From: a virus | DNA length: 30,145 nucleotides | Strand: one strand, 5' to 3' | IMG/VR virus record: IMGVR_UViG_3300007519_000049 | Coordinates: 1-30,145 of that record | Shown: one piece after another, positions 16,595 to 23,513 of the stretch | Numbering within the stretch: the stretch's first letter is position 1 | How the letters are laid out: every line of letters begins with the position of its first letter | Notes under the pieces: model-generated | Told to the model about the DNA's origin: nothing | Databases searched by the model: none | Seen by the model: the letters and a program-made list of their open reading frames with translations, nothing else | Translations under genes and position numbers: made by a program

Positions 16595-16770
16595 GAGCTC
16601 CATCTTAGAGTGTACAACATGTGATCTTTTTCGTGTTCGAAGCGAATTTCAAATATAGGTTTAGGAAACCATCTTGAGTGACTCATAGGTCCAAAAGTCT
16701 GTACGCACCATGCAACACGTTCGTCCCATTGTTGCTGTGACATGCCACCACACTTGCCTTTATACTTCAT
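16591..16770 (-). CDS. Small tandem-array protein 7
   Basis: ATG 16770 overlaps the upstream TGA; the upstream RWSS codons supply GAGGTGGAG. The 59-residue product contains WDERVAWCVQTFG and ends HEKDHMLYTLRWSS. It is a clear paralogue of array protein 4 (WEQRLAWCRSTFG and the same F-P/M-P-K, E-x-R-F spacing), so these arose by duplication. A longer start at 16794 lies out of register with the overlap pattern and is rejected. Function unknown. Confidence 0.78.
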   Translation of the reverse strand: MKYKGKCGGMSQQQWDERVAWCVQTFGPMSHSRWFPKPIFEIRFEHEKDHMLYTLRWSS

Positions 16771-17006
16771 GAACTCCACCTCAACAGGAACCATACATAA
16801 TCCTGTTCATACACAAAACAAAATCTATACTGATCAAAATGATCTCTCCCAGCCCAGAATACACACCAGATGCCGGCTCTATTGCCCACCGCCTGCCACC
16901 GTGTGTCAAATTGTTCCTCGCACCACTTCATAGCATCTTGGTGCTGATCCTTGTGAATCAACACTTCGTAGTTGAACTGACTGTGAGTAGGGACCTTGAT
17001 TATCAT
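16767..17006 (-). CDS. Small tandem-array protein 6
   Basis: ATG 17006 overlaps the preceding TGA and follows GGAGCGGG. The 79-residue protein (MIIKVPTHSQFNYEVLIHKD) has an A-M-K-W-C segment like the A-W-C of proteins 4 and 7, then an aromatic-rich half (IWCVFWAGRDHFDQYRFCF), and ends YEQDYVWFLLRWSS. The alternative longer frame to 17033 would overlap the 33-aa gene out of phase and lacks a Shine-Dalgarno sequence. Function unknown. Confidence 0.76.
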   Translation of the reverse strand: MIIKVPTHSQFNYEVLIHKDQHQDAMKWCEEQFDTRWQAVGNRAGIWCVFWAGRDHFDQYRFCFVYEQDYVWFLLRWSS

Positions 17007-17104
17007 GTCCCGCTCCATCGTAGAGTAAACCAAGTGGCATCTCTATCTTCACTGAAGAAATAATCAATCTGAACCGGATAGTTGCTGCGTTCTATAACTT
17101 TCAT
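17003..17104 (-). CDS. Small tandem-array protein 5, 33 residues
   Basis: A very short cistron between two array members: the ATG at 17104 overlaps the previous TGA, GAGGTGG precedes it, and its own TGA overlaps the next ATG. It reads MKVIERSNYPVQIDYFFSED and ends RDATWFTLRWSGT. With almost no body, it is close to the minimal form of the family: a short beta-like segment plus the conserved tail. The conserved C-terminus, the two four-base overlaps and the embedded ribosome-binding site argue that it is real despite its size. Confidence 0.78.
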   Translation of the reverse strand: MKVIERSNYPVQIDYFFSEDRDATWFTLRWSGT

Positions 17105-17280
17105 GCCCACCTCAATAGATAAAATGCCAAATCTTGTTCGTTGGTAAATCTAAACTCGTAACAATGCTTGGGCATCCATAGGTCATGCGACTCAGATCCA
17201 AATGTGCTTCTGCACCAGGCAAGGCGTTGTTCCCAATCGCGGCTCATAGGGCTTGCCGACACCTTGGCTCGAAATTTCAT
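17101..17280 (-). CDS. Small tandem-array protein 4
   Basis: ATG 17280 overlaps the preceding TGA, with GAGGTGG as Shine-Dalgarno. The 59-residue product begins MKFRAKVSASPMSRDWEQRL, contains AWCRSTFG, and ends NEQDLAFYLLRWA. It pairs with array protein 7 as a paralogue along its full length. The conserved single cysteine after Trp may matter. Function unknown. Confidence 0.77.
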   Translation of the reverse strand: MKFRAKVSASPMSRDWEQRLAWCRSTFGSESHDLWMPKHCYEFRFTNEQDLAFYLLRWA

Positions 17281-17486
17281 GACCACCTCAGGGCAAACAA
17301 GGTAGCATCTTTGCCTTCTTTAAAATAAAAGTTGGTGCTGTTATAATAATAGACAGCATTCCACTGATCCTTAAATGACCCTAAGTGTTTGCCTAACCAT
17401 ATCTCAACATTGTCAATTTTAATTCCTGTGTCATCTACATCAAGATTCACACAGTGCGGCCACAGTTCTTTTTTCAGTATTCTCAC
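17277..17486 (-). CDS. Small tandem-array protein 3 (GTG start)
   Basis: I choose GTG 17486 because it overlaps the preceding TGA (GTGA) and sits six bases after the GGAG embedded in the upstream RWSG codons. An upstream GTG at 17498 would destroy that arrangement. The 69-residue product (MRILKKELWPHCVNLDVDDT) is followed by a V-E-I-W-L-G-K-H-L-G segment and ends KEGKDATLFALRWS, the cleanest form of the signature. It has no recognised homologue outside the array. Confidence 0.76.
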   Translation of the reverse strand: MRILKKELWPHCVNLDVDDTGIKIDNVEIWLGKHLGSFKDQWNAVYYYNSTNFYFKEGKDATLFALRWS

Positions 17487-17758
17487 GATCCACTCCACCT
17501 CAATGCAAACAGAGTAAATAGTTTCTTATCCACTATCTTATAGTGATATAATTCTCCGCCTCCTGGTGTAAGCCAGGCAGGGTCGTTGTCGTCTTCTGGA
17601 AATTCACAATGGTCTAAATCTTTTAGGCCGTAAGTTTTCTTAATAATTTTAGCAAAATCTTCTAGATCAAAATCACTACCCGCATGTACTCCTAGCCCAT
17701 CGAGAGAGTGATGTTTGGTTACTTTGGCATATAATTCGCTAGGCATTTTATACAGCAT
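17483..17758 (-). CDS. Small tandem-array protein 2
   Basis: ATG 17758 lies five bases after GGAG formed by the upstream TGG-AGT (Trp-Ser) codons; the overlap with protein 1 is 11 bases. The 91-residue acidic product (MLYKMPSELYAKVTKHHSLD) contains DDNDPAWLTPGGGELYHYKI and ends VDKKLFTLFALRWSGS. An alternative in-frame ATG at 17746 would leave the Shine-Dalgarno too far away. Function unknown. Confidence 0.76.
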   Translation of the reverse strand: MLYKMPSELYAKVTKHHSLDGLGVHAGSDFDLEDFAKIIKKTYGLKDLDHCEFPEDDNDPAWLTPGGGELYHYKIVDKKLFTLFALRWSGS

Positions 17759-18005
17759 GTCCACTCCATCGTAGAGCAAACAGAGTAGCCAGCTTGGGAT
17801 CTTTCACAGTGATTGTGGGAATGTAATCACCAGCAGTGGGCTGTTCATCATGAACCTGTTTATCATAGGGCACAAACCTACGCTCATAGTACCACGCACA
17901 CTCATCAAAGCCAACTCCGTTAGCATTATCCACACCTGAGCCTACATGCTCCTTTAACCATTCTGTACACCCATCAGGCACGCCTTGAGGAAATTCCAGC
18001 TTCAT
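17748..18005 (-). CDS. Small tandem-array protein 1
   Basis: The first array member, 85 residues, starts two bases after the exoribonuclease-like gene stop. It begins MKLEFPQGVPDGCTEWLKEH, has a GVGFDECAWYYERRF segment, and ends KDPKLATLFALRWSGHAV, i.e. the signature followed by a short extension created by the 11-bp overlap with the next gene. Acidic, no membrane segment. Function unknown. Confidence 0.76.
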   Translation of the reverse strand: MKLEFPQGVPDGCTEWLKEHVGSGVDNANGVGFDECAWYYERRFVPYDKQVHDEQPTAGDYIPTITVKDPKLATLFALRWSGHAV

Positions 18006-18007
18006 GT

Positions 18008-18439
18008 TTATTCTTCAACTCCGAAATTATTACTCAGATCTTGATCTGCAATAGCTCTTGCATCGTGCAGTGCATTGTGTGGAACTTTGCTGTCTGCACT
18101 GCTTAGATCTCTGCGTATCTCCATAGTAATCAGAGGATAGTTTAAACACATGCCTGGCCCTGTAATCAAAGCATCACAGAAGTGTTTGATATCTTCTGGC
18201 CAGTCGGAGATTAAATGTATGCTGTGATATTGGAATAAGAACTGTTGAAGTTTAGTTTGAAACACGTCTAGTTCGATAGGTTCTTTTTCTAGGAACGGCA
18301 TAACATGTTCAGCGACCCAATCTTTTGGATCAGCACAGTGCAACACTTCGTAGAACTCGTTGCCATCTTCACCAACCAGTGCCATACTGATAAGCTCGCC
18401 TTTGAACTCGTTAAATTCTGTATCTATATAAATTTTCAT
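18008..18439 (-). CDS. 3'-5' exoribonuclease-like protein (DEDDh, Rv2179c-like)
   Basis: The 143-residue protein has the DEDDh exonuclease motifs in order: Exo I YIDTEFNEF (residues 4-12, Asp and Glu metal ligands), Exo II LISDWPEDIKHF (about residue 76) and Exo III HNALHDARAIADQ near the end, with the catalytic His and Asp. The compact size and the D-T-E-F opening match the Rv2179c-like 3'-5' exoribonuclease group. It probably degrades RNA from the 3' end with two divalent ions. The start overlaps the upstream gene by four bases (ATGA); downstream lies the small-protein array. Confidence 0.8.
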   Translation of the reverse strand: MKIYIDTEFNEFKGELISMALVGEDGNEFYEVLHCADPKDWVAEHVMPFLEKEPIELDVFQTKLQQFLFQYHSIHLISDWPEDIKHFCDALITGPGMCLNYPLITMEIRRDLSSADSKVPHNALHDARAIADQDLSNNFGVEE

Positions 18440-18765
18440 TCTATTATTGCTTTCTGTTTTGGACTATTGTACAGGCAGTTGCCTCGCTCTCGAATCAAAT
18501 TAACAAGTTGTTGAGGATCAACTTTTGCAATTTCTTTAAGTTCAATTTCAGTAATACTGTCAACTGTAGTAAACGACCAAATTTCAGGACTACGCTGAGG
18601 ATTATATCGAGCTCTCATTGTCATTGCGTGTAGGTTGACAGGAGCAGGCTTTAACTCTTTGCCCGCAATTGAGTTTAGCAGAGAATTACGTTCCCAACTA
18701 GTACAGTCTACAATGCACTCAAATCCTAGGCAGTCCCAGGATACAATAAATTTACGTTCTTTCAT
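18436..18765 (-). CDS. Conserved phage protein of unknown function
   Basis: This 109-residue protein starts MKERKFIVSWDCLGFECIVD, with a W-D-x-x-G-F-E-x-I-V-D opening I recall from uncharacterised T4-like phage proteins next to nucleases. It continues with a PAPVNLHAMTMRARYNPQRS loop and a helical C-terminus (ITEIELKEIAKVDPQQLVNL). No catalytic motif is identifiable. It overlaps both neighbours by four bases, so it is translationally coupled within the ligase-to-array operon. Confidence 0.7.
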   Translation of the reverse strand: MKERKFIVSWDCLGFECIVDCTSWERNSLLNSIAGKELKPAPVNLHAMTMRARYNPQRSPEIWSFTTVDSITEIELKEIAKVDPQQLVNLIRERGNCLYNSPKQKAIIE

Positions 18766-19136
18766 CTGTAATGACTATCAACTAATCTTAAAATATTTTG
18801 ATACTTATCGTATGCAATCTTTGCCGCGGGGTTTTCATGTCTAATTCGAGTTTCGCGATCATGCTGTTCTACAATATAGACTGCCGCTTTGACTTTAATG
18901 TAGTTGCTCGTCCGTGCGTCGTATAGCCATTTGTCATGTTCTAATAGAGCACGGAAGCGATCCTCTGGCATGTGTACTTCTACACATTTAACTTCGGTGA
19001 TGGGCATAGTTTCAAATATTTCAGGATCACTGTCACTGCATACAGCATATGACACTGGTTTAAGTCTGCGATGCATACGACTACTTTCACGCACATAAGC
19101 ATCGTACTTTTGGCAAAACTTGTCAACTTCTTTCAT
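18762..19136 (-). CDS. Hypothetical protein downstream of DNA ligase
   Basis: The 124-residue protein (MKEVDKFCQKYDAYVRESSR) is rich in charged residues and Tyr. It has a VKCVEVHMPEDRFRALLEHD helix-forming region and a long C-terminal helix (AAVYIVEQHDRETRIRHENP). No family is recognised. Its ATG overlaps the DNA ligase stop by four bases, and its own stop overlaps the next ATG. Confidence 0.68.
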   Translation of the reverse strand: MKEVDKFCQKYDAYVRESSRMHRRLKPVSYAVCSDSDPEIFETMPITEVKCVEVHMPEDRFRALLEHDKWLYDARTSNYIKVKAAVYIVEQHDRETRIRHENPAAKIAYDKYQNILRLVDSHYR

Positions 19137-20488
19137 AGTTTTTCGCCAGGTTCAAATCCGCGGAATGTTTTAAAACGCGGAAAACGCAAACTGTAGGTGC
19201 CGTCTTGGTTCTGTGTTACAGCATCTGCCCTAACTTCAACAAGCTGACCAATAAGAGAATCCCGAGTATGCCAAAAAGTGGATCTCTGCTCATCTGAAAA
19301 ACCACTGCCCACATTAACACGTATATCCTTGCCGTCATCCTGCCCAGCACATACAAAAGCCCCAAGTCTTCCTTCATTGCGTCCAGTTCCTTCTTCTAAA
19401 TTGGTAATACTTAATGTTACTTCAATGAATGGTTTGGCTTTGAGCCAAGCATGACTGCGTTTGCACTCATATCCTGCGTCCACATCTTTGATCATAACAC
19501 CCTCATATCCTCCGTCTACAGCCGCTTTATTCAGCTCTACAAAGCGTTGTTCACCTTCTACAGTGTCTAAGTCAACATCTTCCCACTCAAGCGCTTGTAC
19601 GTGCTGTAAGAACGCCTGGTGTTTTGCAACCCAATGTACTACAAGTTGACTACGGACGTTCTGTGGCTTATTCCATACACCTTTTTGGAATTCATCTAAC
19701 GGAACACAGTCAAACAAATGTAGTACAGCATCGCTTGCTGTTACATTGTCCTTGCGATGTACCTGTTTCATTAGGTCTTGGAAGTTAGCACTCATTACTT
19801 CTCCGTCCAAAACCAAATCATATGGCGGTGGATCAAATTTAGCTACAGTTTCAATTTCTTTAATAATGTGTCCAAAGTTATGAAATTCTTTGCCATTGCG
19901 ACTAAACATATTAATACGCCCGTCCATACGGACAATAGTAATAACTCGAACACCATCTAGTTTAACTTCAATCTGTTTCTTACCAGTCATCTTCTTTTCG
20001 TGATTGGCGCTGTCGTGTGCAAGTTGGCAAGTGAACACAGGAACTGCATATTGCGGGAAGTCTTTAGCAACCTTGTTTACAGTCTTTTCACTTACACCGC
20101 ATCGCAAGTCTTTGATAAGGATACGACGATAAAAGCCGTTCCACTGTGCTGTGGTAGCAACACTCATTGCAAGTTCAATTGCATCACGAGCAGCATGTCC
20201 GGTAAGCTCACGGTTGATCAATTGATCGGCAAGTACTTTAAATGTAGGCCAATCAAGCCCCTGTCCTGTAAGTACATCTGAACGTTCTGGAACTGCTTTA
20301 ACACCGAATGTGATCATAGCATCTAGTGCCATACGCACACCTTCAAAGAACTCGTCTAGTCCTTCTTGCATTGCAGATTCAAGAATGCCTTCTTTGTTAA
20401 GACGACTAGGATGATCCTCTAGCGATGAAATAATACTTTGTGGCTGTGTTCGCATAATTGTTCCGGTTCTATTTCTAGTGATTGTCAA
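19133..20488 (-). CDS. 30: ATP-dependent DNA ligase (T4 gp30-like)
   Basis: The 451-residue enzyme seals nicks in phage DNA during replication and repair. Motif I EVKLDGVR contains the adenylated lysine (about residue 176); DLVLDGEVMS (motif III region), YEGVMIKD (motif IV) and WLKAKP (motif V) follow, and the C-terminal oligonucleotide-binding fold contains GRNEGRLGAFVC and RFPRFKTFRGF. The length matches T4 gp30. I take TTG 20488 as start, with AAGGA upstream; ATG 20455 is an alternative that would remove 11 residues. Its promoter overlaps a palindrome. It heads an operon ending with the small-protein array. Confidence 0.92.
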   Translation of the reverse strand: MTITRNRTGTIMRTQPQSIISSLEDHPSRLNKEGILESAMQEGLDEFFEGVRMALDAMITFGVKAVPERSDVLTGQGLDWPTFKVLADQLINRELTGHAARDAIELAMSVATTAQWNGFYRRILIKDLRCGVSEKTVNKVAKDFPQYAVPVFTCQLAHDSANHEKKMTGKKQIEVKLDGVRVITIVRMDGRINMFSRNGKEFHNFGHIIKEIETVAKFDPPPYDLVLDGEVMSANFQDLMKQVHRKDNVTASDAVLHLFDCVPLDEFQKGVWNKPQNVRSQLVVHWVAKHQAFLQHVQALEWEDVDLDTVEGEQRFVELNKAAVDGGYEGVMIKDVDAGYECKRSHAWLKAKPFIEVTLSITNLEEGTGRNEGRLGAFVCAGQDDGKDIRVNVGSGFSDEQRSTFWHTRDSLIGQLVEVRADAVTQNQDGTYSLRFPRFKTFRGFEPGEKL

Positions 20489-20514
20489 AGACTATGTATC
20501 CTTGCAATGTATAT

Positions 20515-20543
20515 ATTATAGCACGAGATGGAGTACAGAGCAA
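20515..20543 (-). promoter_or_regulatory. Extended -10 promoter for DNA ligase operon
   Basis: TTGCTC (20538-20543), 17 bp, then TGC-TATAAT (20515-20522), an extended -10 with a perfect hexamer but a weak -35. Confidence 0.65.
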
Positions 20544-20599
20544 GATCTAATCTTGCCCTGTTCCCACTTTTCAATGTCATACAGACGATGTTCAAACAT
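20516..20599 (-). CDS. 27-aa ORF immediately after a small membrane protein
   Basis: The frame starts directly at the previous stop (TAA-ATG) and reads MFEHRLYDIEKWEQGKIRSC then SVLHLVL. Its stop lies in the -10 box of the ligase promoter and its sequence includes the palindrome. The tight junction supports translation, but the C-terminal third may simply be promoter DNA. Low certainty. Confidence 0.4.
   Translation of the reverse strand: MFEHRLYDIEKWEQGKIRSCSVLHLVL
20540..20556. repeat. Palindrome overlapping the ligase -35 box
   Basis: GCAAGAT-CTA-ATCTTGC, a perfect 7-bp inverted repeat with 3-base centre, overlapping the -35 hexamer by four bases. It could be an operator or an RNA hairpin at the end of the upstream transcript; no T-run follows. 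Confidence 0.6.
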
Positions 20600-20704
20600 T
20601 TAGTCCCTCATTAGATAGGATATTAGTGCGTCATGTAAGTCTGGCTCACCATAGAACAATACAATCAACACTCCTGCTACTAGGTAAAATCCAAAGTCAC
20701 TCAT
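20600..20704 (-). CDS. 34-aa single-pass membrane protein
   Basis: The ATG overlaps the phosphoesterase stop (ATGA). The product is MSDFGFYLVAGVLIVLFYGE followed by PDLHDALISYLMRD: one hydrophobic helix (residues 5-18) and an acidic C-terminus. Small phage membrane peptides of this kind often act on host membrane complexes or proteases; nothing specific can be said here. Confidence 0.62.
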   Translation of the reverse strand: MSDFGFYLVAGVLIVLFYGEPDLHDALISYLMRD

Positions 20705-21231
20705 CGTACTCTTAACTCGTCAATGTTGATAGGTGTGTAGTTGATTTGCTCTACACTTACACATCTGTGGCTAGGCGACGGTGGAGGATTTTGGTGAATG
20801 TGTCCGTGTACATTTAACATACTGCCTTCGCCAAATCTATGACTCTCGCCCAATGTACTGTTGTGTACAGGAACGTGAGTCAGCAACAAACCAAACTCGG
20901 GGAACATTCTCCACAGCATAACTTCGCTGAAGTAGTTGCCCAACAATTTGATGTTGTCGTGGTTGCCAACAACCAAACGCTTTTTGCCGTTCAATCTGTT
21001 GAAGTTAGCATCCAACCACGCCGGCTTGTCCATACCAAACAACACATCACCCAGGTGATAGACTTTGTCACCAGGCTTAACAACACTGTTCCAGTTGGTA
21101 ATCATTTGCTCGTCCATATCCGTCACGTCCGTAAAACGATCGCCACGAGTAGCCTTGCCGTCACAGTCGGTGAAGTTCAAGATACCTGCGTGATTAAAGT
21201 GTGTATCGCTGATTACCCAAATATCTGCCAT
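20701..21231 (-). CDS. Calcineurin-like metallophosphoesterase
   Basis: The 176-residue protein carries the full metal-binding set of the family: VISDTHFNHA (residues 5-14), YHLGDVLFG (about 58), VVGNHDN (about 87), LTHVPVH (about 117) and NVHGHIHQ (about 140). The short length matches stand-alone phage and bacterial phosphoesterases acting on nucleotides or phosphodiesters; the exact substrate is unknown. A consensus promoter lies just upstream and the next two small ORFs follow with overlapping or abutting starts. Confidence 0.88.
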   Translation of the reverse strand: MADIWVISDTHFNHAGILNFTDCDGKATRGDRFTDVTDMDEQMITNWNSVVKPGDKVYHLGDVLFGMDKPAWLDANFNRLNGKKRLVVGNHDNIKLLGNYFSEVMLWRMFPEFGLLLTHVPVHNSTLGESHRFGEGSMLNVHGHIHQNPPPSPSHRCVSVEQINYTPINIDELRVR

Positions 21232-21258
21232 TGTGAGCCTCTTTTTGTTTATACGTAC

Positions 21259-21286
21259 ATTATAACATATTATAGGCCGTTGTCAA
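21259..21286 (-). promoter_or_regulatory. Consensus sigma70-type promoter for the phosphoesterase operon
   Basis: TTGACA (21281-21286), 16-bp spacer, TATAAT (21259-21264). Confidence 0.75.
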
Positions 21287-21291
21287 CCTAT

Positions 21292-21459
21292 TTAATGTAC
21301 TGATGCTTTTGCATCTATATTACATTCAACAATCCAATCATTAAATTGGGTAAACTTGTTTACTTCTACACCAAGCCCTACTGCTTCATTTACAAAGTGC
21401 TGTAGTAGCGAATTGTACAGTTCGTCTGGCATTGTTTGTTTATCAAATTTAATTTTCAT
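21292..21459 (-). CDS. 55-aa hypothetical protein
   Basis: The ATG overlaps the preceding stop (TAATG). The product begins MKIKFDKQTMPDELYNSLLQ and ends NDWIVECNIDAKASVH; it is amphipathic and acidic with no cysteine-pair or membrane segment. It ends six bases before the -35 box of the phosphoesterase promoter and is the last gene of the RNA ligase operon. Function unknown. Confidence 0.62.
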   Translation of the reverse strand: MKIKFDKQTMPDELYNSLLQHFVNEAVGLGVEVNKFTQFNDWIVECNIDAKASVH

Positions 21460-21653
21460 TACCAATTTTCCACGCCTGCAATTTCTACATTAAACTCACC
21501 GTCTAACTCATTTACTTGCGTTCGAATAGTAAGGGTAATTACACTGCCAATACCTGAACTAGCTTCATGTGCTAGCGCAAAGGATTCTGCGTCTGGAAAC
21601 TTGTTCATAACTTCTAAAATCTTTTCTACATCTCGTTTATTAATATACATCAT
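21459..21653 (-). CDS. 64-aa hypothetical protein
   Basis: Start chosen at ATG 21653 (MMYINKRDVEKILEVMNKFP), which overlaps the upstream TGA; a start at 21665 lies further inside the upstream gene and has no better ribosome-binding site. The second half is a beta-rich stretch (GSVITLTIRTQVNELDGEFN) ending VEIAGVENW. Coupled at both ends to neighbours. Function unknown. Confidence 0.65.
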   Translation of the reverse strand: MMYINKRDVEKILEVMNKFPDAESFALAHEASSGIGSVITLTIRTQVNELDGEFNVEIAGVENW

Positions 21654-21964
21654 GCTATCATCCAATCCATTTCTTCTTTTACTTCAATACTTTCACTACC
21701 ATCATATTCATTTATACGGAACAATGTACCTTCTGGAAGCCAAGCAATTTCCAAACTGTCCATGCCGCCTGTGTACATATCTGGATACCAAAGAGTCATG
21801 TAAGTGTTCAACTTATCAAAGTCTCCTGTTTCAACACACTGTACTACCATAGGATCAAACAGCGCTTTGTTGCCATAGTCGCCGTGGCCCCAAGAGCTCC
21901 AACCAGCGCCGTGCCCTGGACTGTATAGTACAGCAACTTTTCCGTCTCTAATTACTTTGTCCAT
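21650..21964 (-). CDS. Conserved phage protein of unknown function
   Basis: The 104-residue protein has a distinctive Gly/Trp-rich N-terminus (YSPGHGAGWSSWGHGDYGNK) followed by a helical middle and LPEGTLFRINEYDGSESIEV near the C-terminus. I recall the AGWSSWG element from phage and bacterial proteins of unknown function. It follows the RNA ligase stop by one base and overlaps the next gene by four. Confidence 0.7.
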   Translation of the reverse strand: MDKVIRDGKVAVLYSPGHGAGWSSWGHGDYGNKALFDPMVVQCVETGDFDKLNTYMTLWYPDMYTGGMDSLEIAWLPEGTLFRINEYDGSESIEVKEEMDWMIA

Positions 21965-21965
21965 A

Positions 21966-22982
21966 TTAATTACCGCCTTTCAATAAGAACTTATTAGAAA
22001 TTGCTTTGAACGAACATTGCATATCTAGAATCTTAAACACAAGTCCTTCTCGTTCACAACCAACCATTCCCATAACTGACTTACCTTCTGCAGACATTAG
22101 CAGATCAGCAATGGTAGTTGACTCATCCATTGTGAGGGTTCCAAGAACAGGCACATGTTTAATATCAAACTCATCAACGAATGCTTTTCGTTCTGCAGGA
22201 GTAAAGTACTTGTTGGTATCAATATTGTAGATGTCAAACAAGAAAAAATCTTGTCCTTTGCTCTTATATGGATTACCTTGAATACCTTCTCCAATCAGTT
22301 CACCTTGCAATGCAATATTACGATTAGCACGACGAAGTTTTAATTCTAGATCATTGGCAACTGCAACTTTCCACAGGCTGTTAGTTTCGCTTGGCTTGAG
22401 ATCAAGATTACGTGAACAAACTCCAAACTCTCCATCACGCAAGTAAGCTGTCATTGACGCACCGTCTAGCTTTTCAGTAATTTCCCAAGCATGCTGTTCT
22501 TTAGCCCAGTATGCAAGTTCTTCCTTTAGATTCTGAATACGTTCTTGATCAGTCTTTTGAAGCCAACTTGGAAACATACCTTTAACTTCACCAGCAAGAC
22601 ATGCAGGAATAGGAGCTTCATACTTGGTGATACTAAGGATAGCAGAAACATCCATTCCTACTTCAAGACCAAGAACACAAATACCGCCGATGTTTGCTGG
22701 CAGCAACAATCCTTGCGATAGTTGTCCACGCAGTCTAATAGTACGCAAGCGTTCGCCTGCAATACCGTCATACACTCGCGGCTCGTTGCCTTTGCTGAGG
22801 AATGGTGCTAGCGCATGCGGAATCCATGAATCAATTTCACAATAGACTGCTAGGTCGCCAGCGGCAAATTCGCCTTTCTTAACAACCACAGTCCAACCAC
22901 CAATAACTGCACATTCAATAGCATCCGCACCTTCAATTGGGCGAATAGTATCAATTTTACGAATAGAAGCTAGTTTACGCAT
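21966..22982 (-). CDS. RNA ligase, DRB0094 (Rnl) family
   Basis: The 338-residue enzyme has an N-terminal OB-like domain (RKLASIRKIDTIRPIEGADA) typical of the DRB0094-type RNA ligases, then the nucleotidyltransferase core with motif I TEKLDGAS (adenylated Lys about residue 171), GVCSRN (motif Ia), ALQGELIGEGIQ (motif III), FFLFDIYN (motif IIIa), EGLVFKI (motif IV) and SFKAIS (motif V). It joins 3'-OH to 5'-phosphate RNA ends. Next to a large tRNA array, repair of tRNAs cut by host defence nucleases is the natural role, but this is inference. AAGGAG precedes the ATG. Confidence 0.88.
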   Translation of the reverse strand: MRKLASIRKIDTIRPIEGADAIECAVIGGWTVVVKKGEFAAGDLAVYCEIDSWIPHALAPFLSKGNEPRVYDGIAGERLRTIRLRGQLSQGLLLPANIGGICVLGLEVGMDVSAILSITKYEAPIPACLAGEVKGMFPSWLQKTDQERIQNLKEELAYWAKEQHAWEITEKLDGASMTAYLRDGEFGVCSRNLDLKPSETNSLWKVAVANDLELKLRRANRNIALQGELIGEGIQGNPYKSKGQDFFLFDIYNIDTNKYFTPAERKAFVDEFDIKHVPVLGTLTMDESTTIADLLMSAEGKSVMGMVGCEREGLVFKILDMQCSFKAISNKFLLKGGN

Positions 22983-22984
22983 TT

Positions 22985-23371
22985 TTACTCCTTACCTACA
23001 ATTTCAATATCTACACTTTCACTGTAGTATCCGTTGCTACTTCCGTACCAGCGAATGTCTACGTTGCCTTTGATAGTTCTAAAACGATAGTATGTCCAAG
23101 TTTCACTTTCCTCAGATCTACTCTCACCTTCGTAGCTGCTGACTTTTTCAACCAGCAACAGTGGAGTTCCTACTAGGTCATCTAAGTCGCCTACAATGTC
23201 TTCGATGTACACTGACTCGCAACAATCCTGACTGTGATACATTCTCACATAGTGCTGTTCAGTTAGGTGAAACCGTAGTTCATCACCGCCCAAATTTACT
23301 ACTTTACAAAGAATCTGTCCCTGCAATTCTTCAAAACTTTTTACTGGTTCTACTAAGTGGTTATAGTTCAT
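22985..23371 (-). CDS. DUF7448-like phage protein
   Basis: The 128-residue protein contains HSQDCCESVYIEDIVGDLDD and later TYYRFRTIKGNVDIRWYGSS followed by NGYYSESVDIE, the conserved core of the DUF7448 family found in many phages. Two adjacent cysteines and several acidic residues lie in the first motif. The biochemical role is unknown to me. It is the first gene after a consensus promoter and shares an operon with the RNA ligase. Confidence 0.8.
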   Translation of the reverse strand: MNYNHLVEPVKSFEELQGQILCKVVNLGGDELRFHLTEQHYVRMYHSQDCCESVYIEDIVGDLDDLVGTPLLLVEKVSSYEGESRSEESETWTYYRFRTIKGNVDIRWYGSSNGYYSESVDIEIVGKE

Positions 23372-23398
23372 CTTGTGCTTTTTGTGCTTTATATATAT

Positions 23399-23426
23399 AT
23401 TATAGCACCGTTTGTGCCGCTGTCAA
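23399..23426 (-). promoter_or_regulatory. Consensus sigma70-type promoter for the RNA ligase operon
   Basis: TTGACA (23421-23426), 16 bp, TGC-TATAAT (23399-23406). The spacer holds a GCAC-CGTTT-GTGC inverted repeat. It separates the tRNA array from the protein operon. Confidence 0.8.
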
Positions 23427-23432
23427 CCATAA

Positions 23433-23508
23433 TGGTGCAACCTGTAGGAATTGAACCTACTTCAATGTCGCTTCAAGACACCGCTATAACCATATCAGCT
23501 AAAGTTGC
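23433..23508 (-). tRNA. tRNA-Phe (GAA)
   Basis: Acceptor GCAACTT pairs with AGGTTGC; loop TTGAAGC shows anticodon GAA; T-loop TTCAATT is canonical; A73 and CCA are encoded. Confidence 0.93.
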
Positions 23509-23513
23509 AAACT

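Noticed and set aside
16758-17033. Longer starts for the mini-genes
   Set aside because: Extended frames run into the preceding cistron's RWS codons in another phase and would place the start upstream of the Shine-Dalgarno; the overlapping ATGA/GTGA starts fit all junctions.
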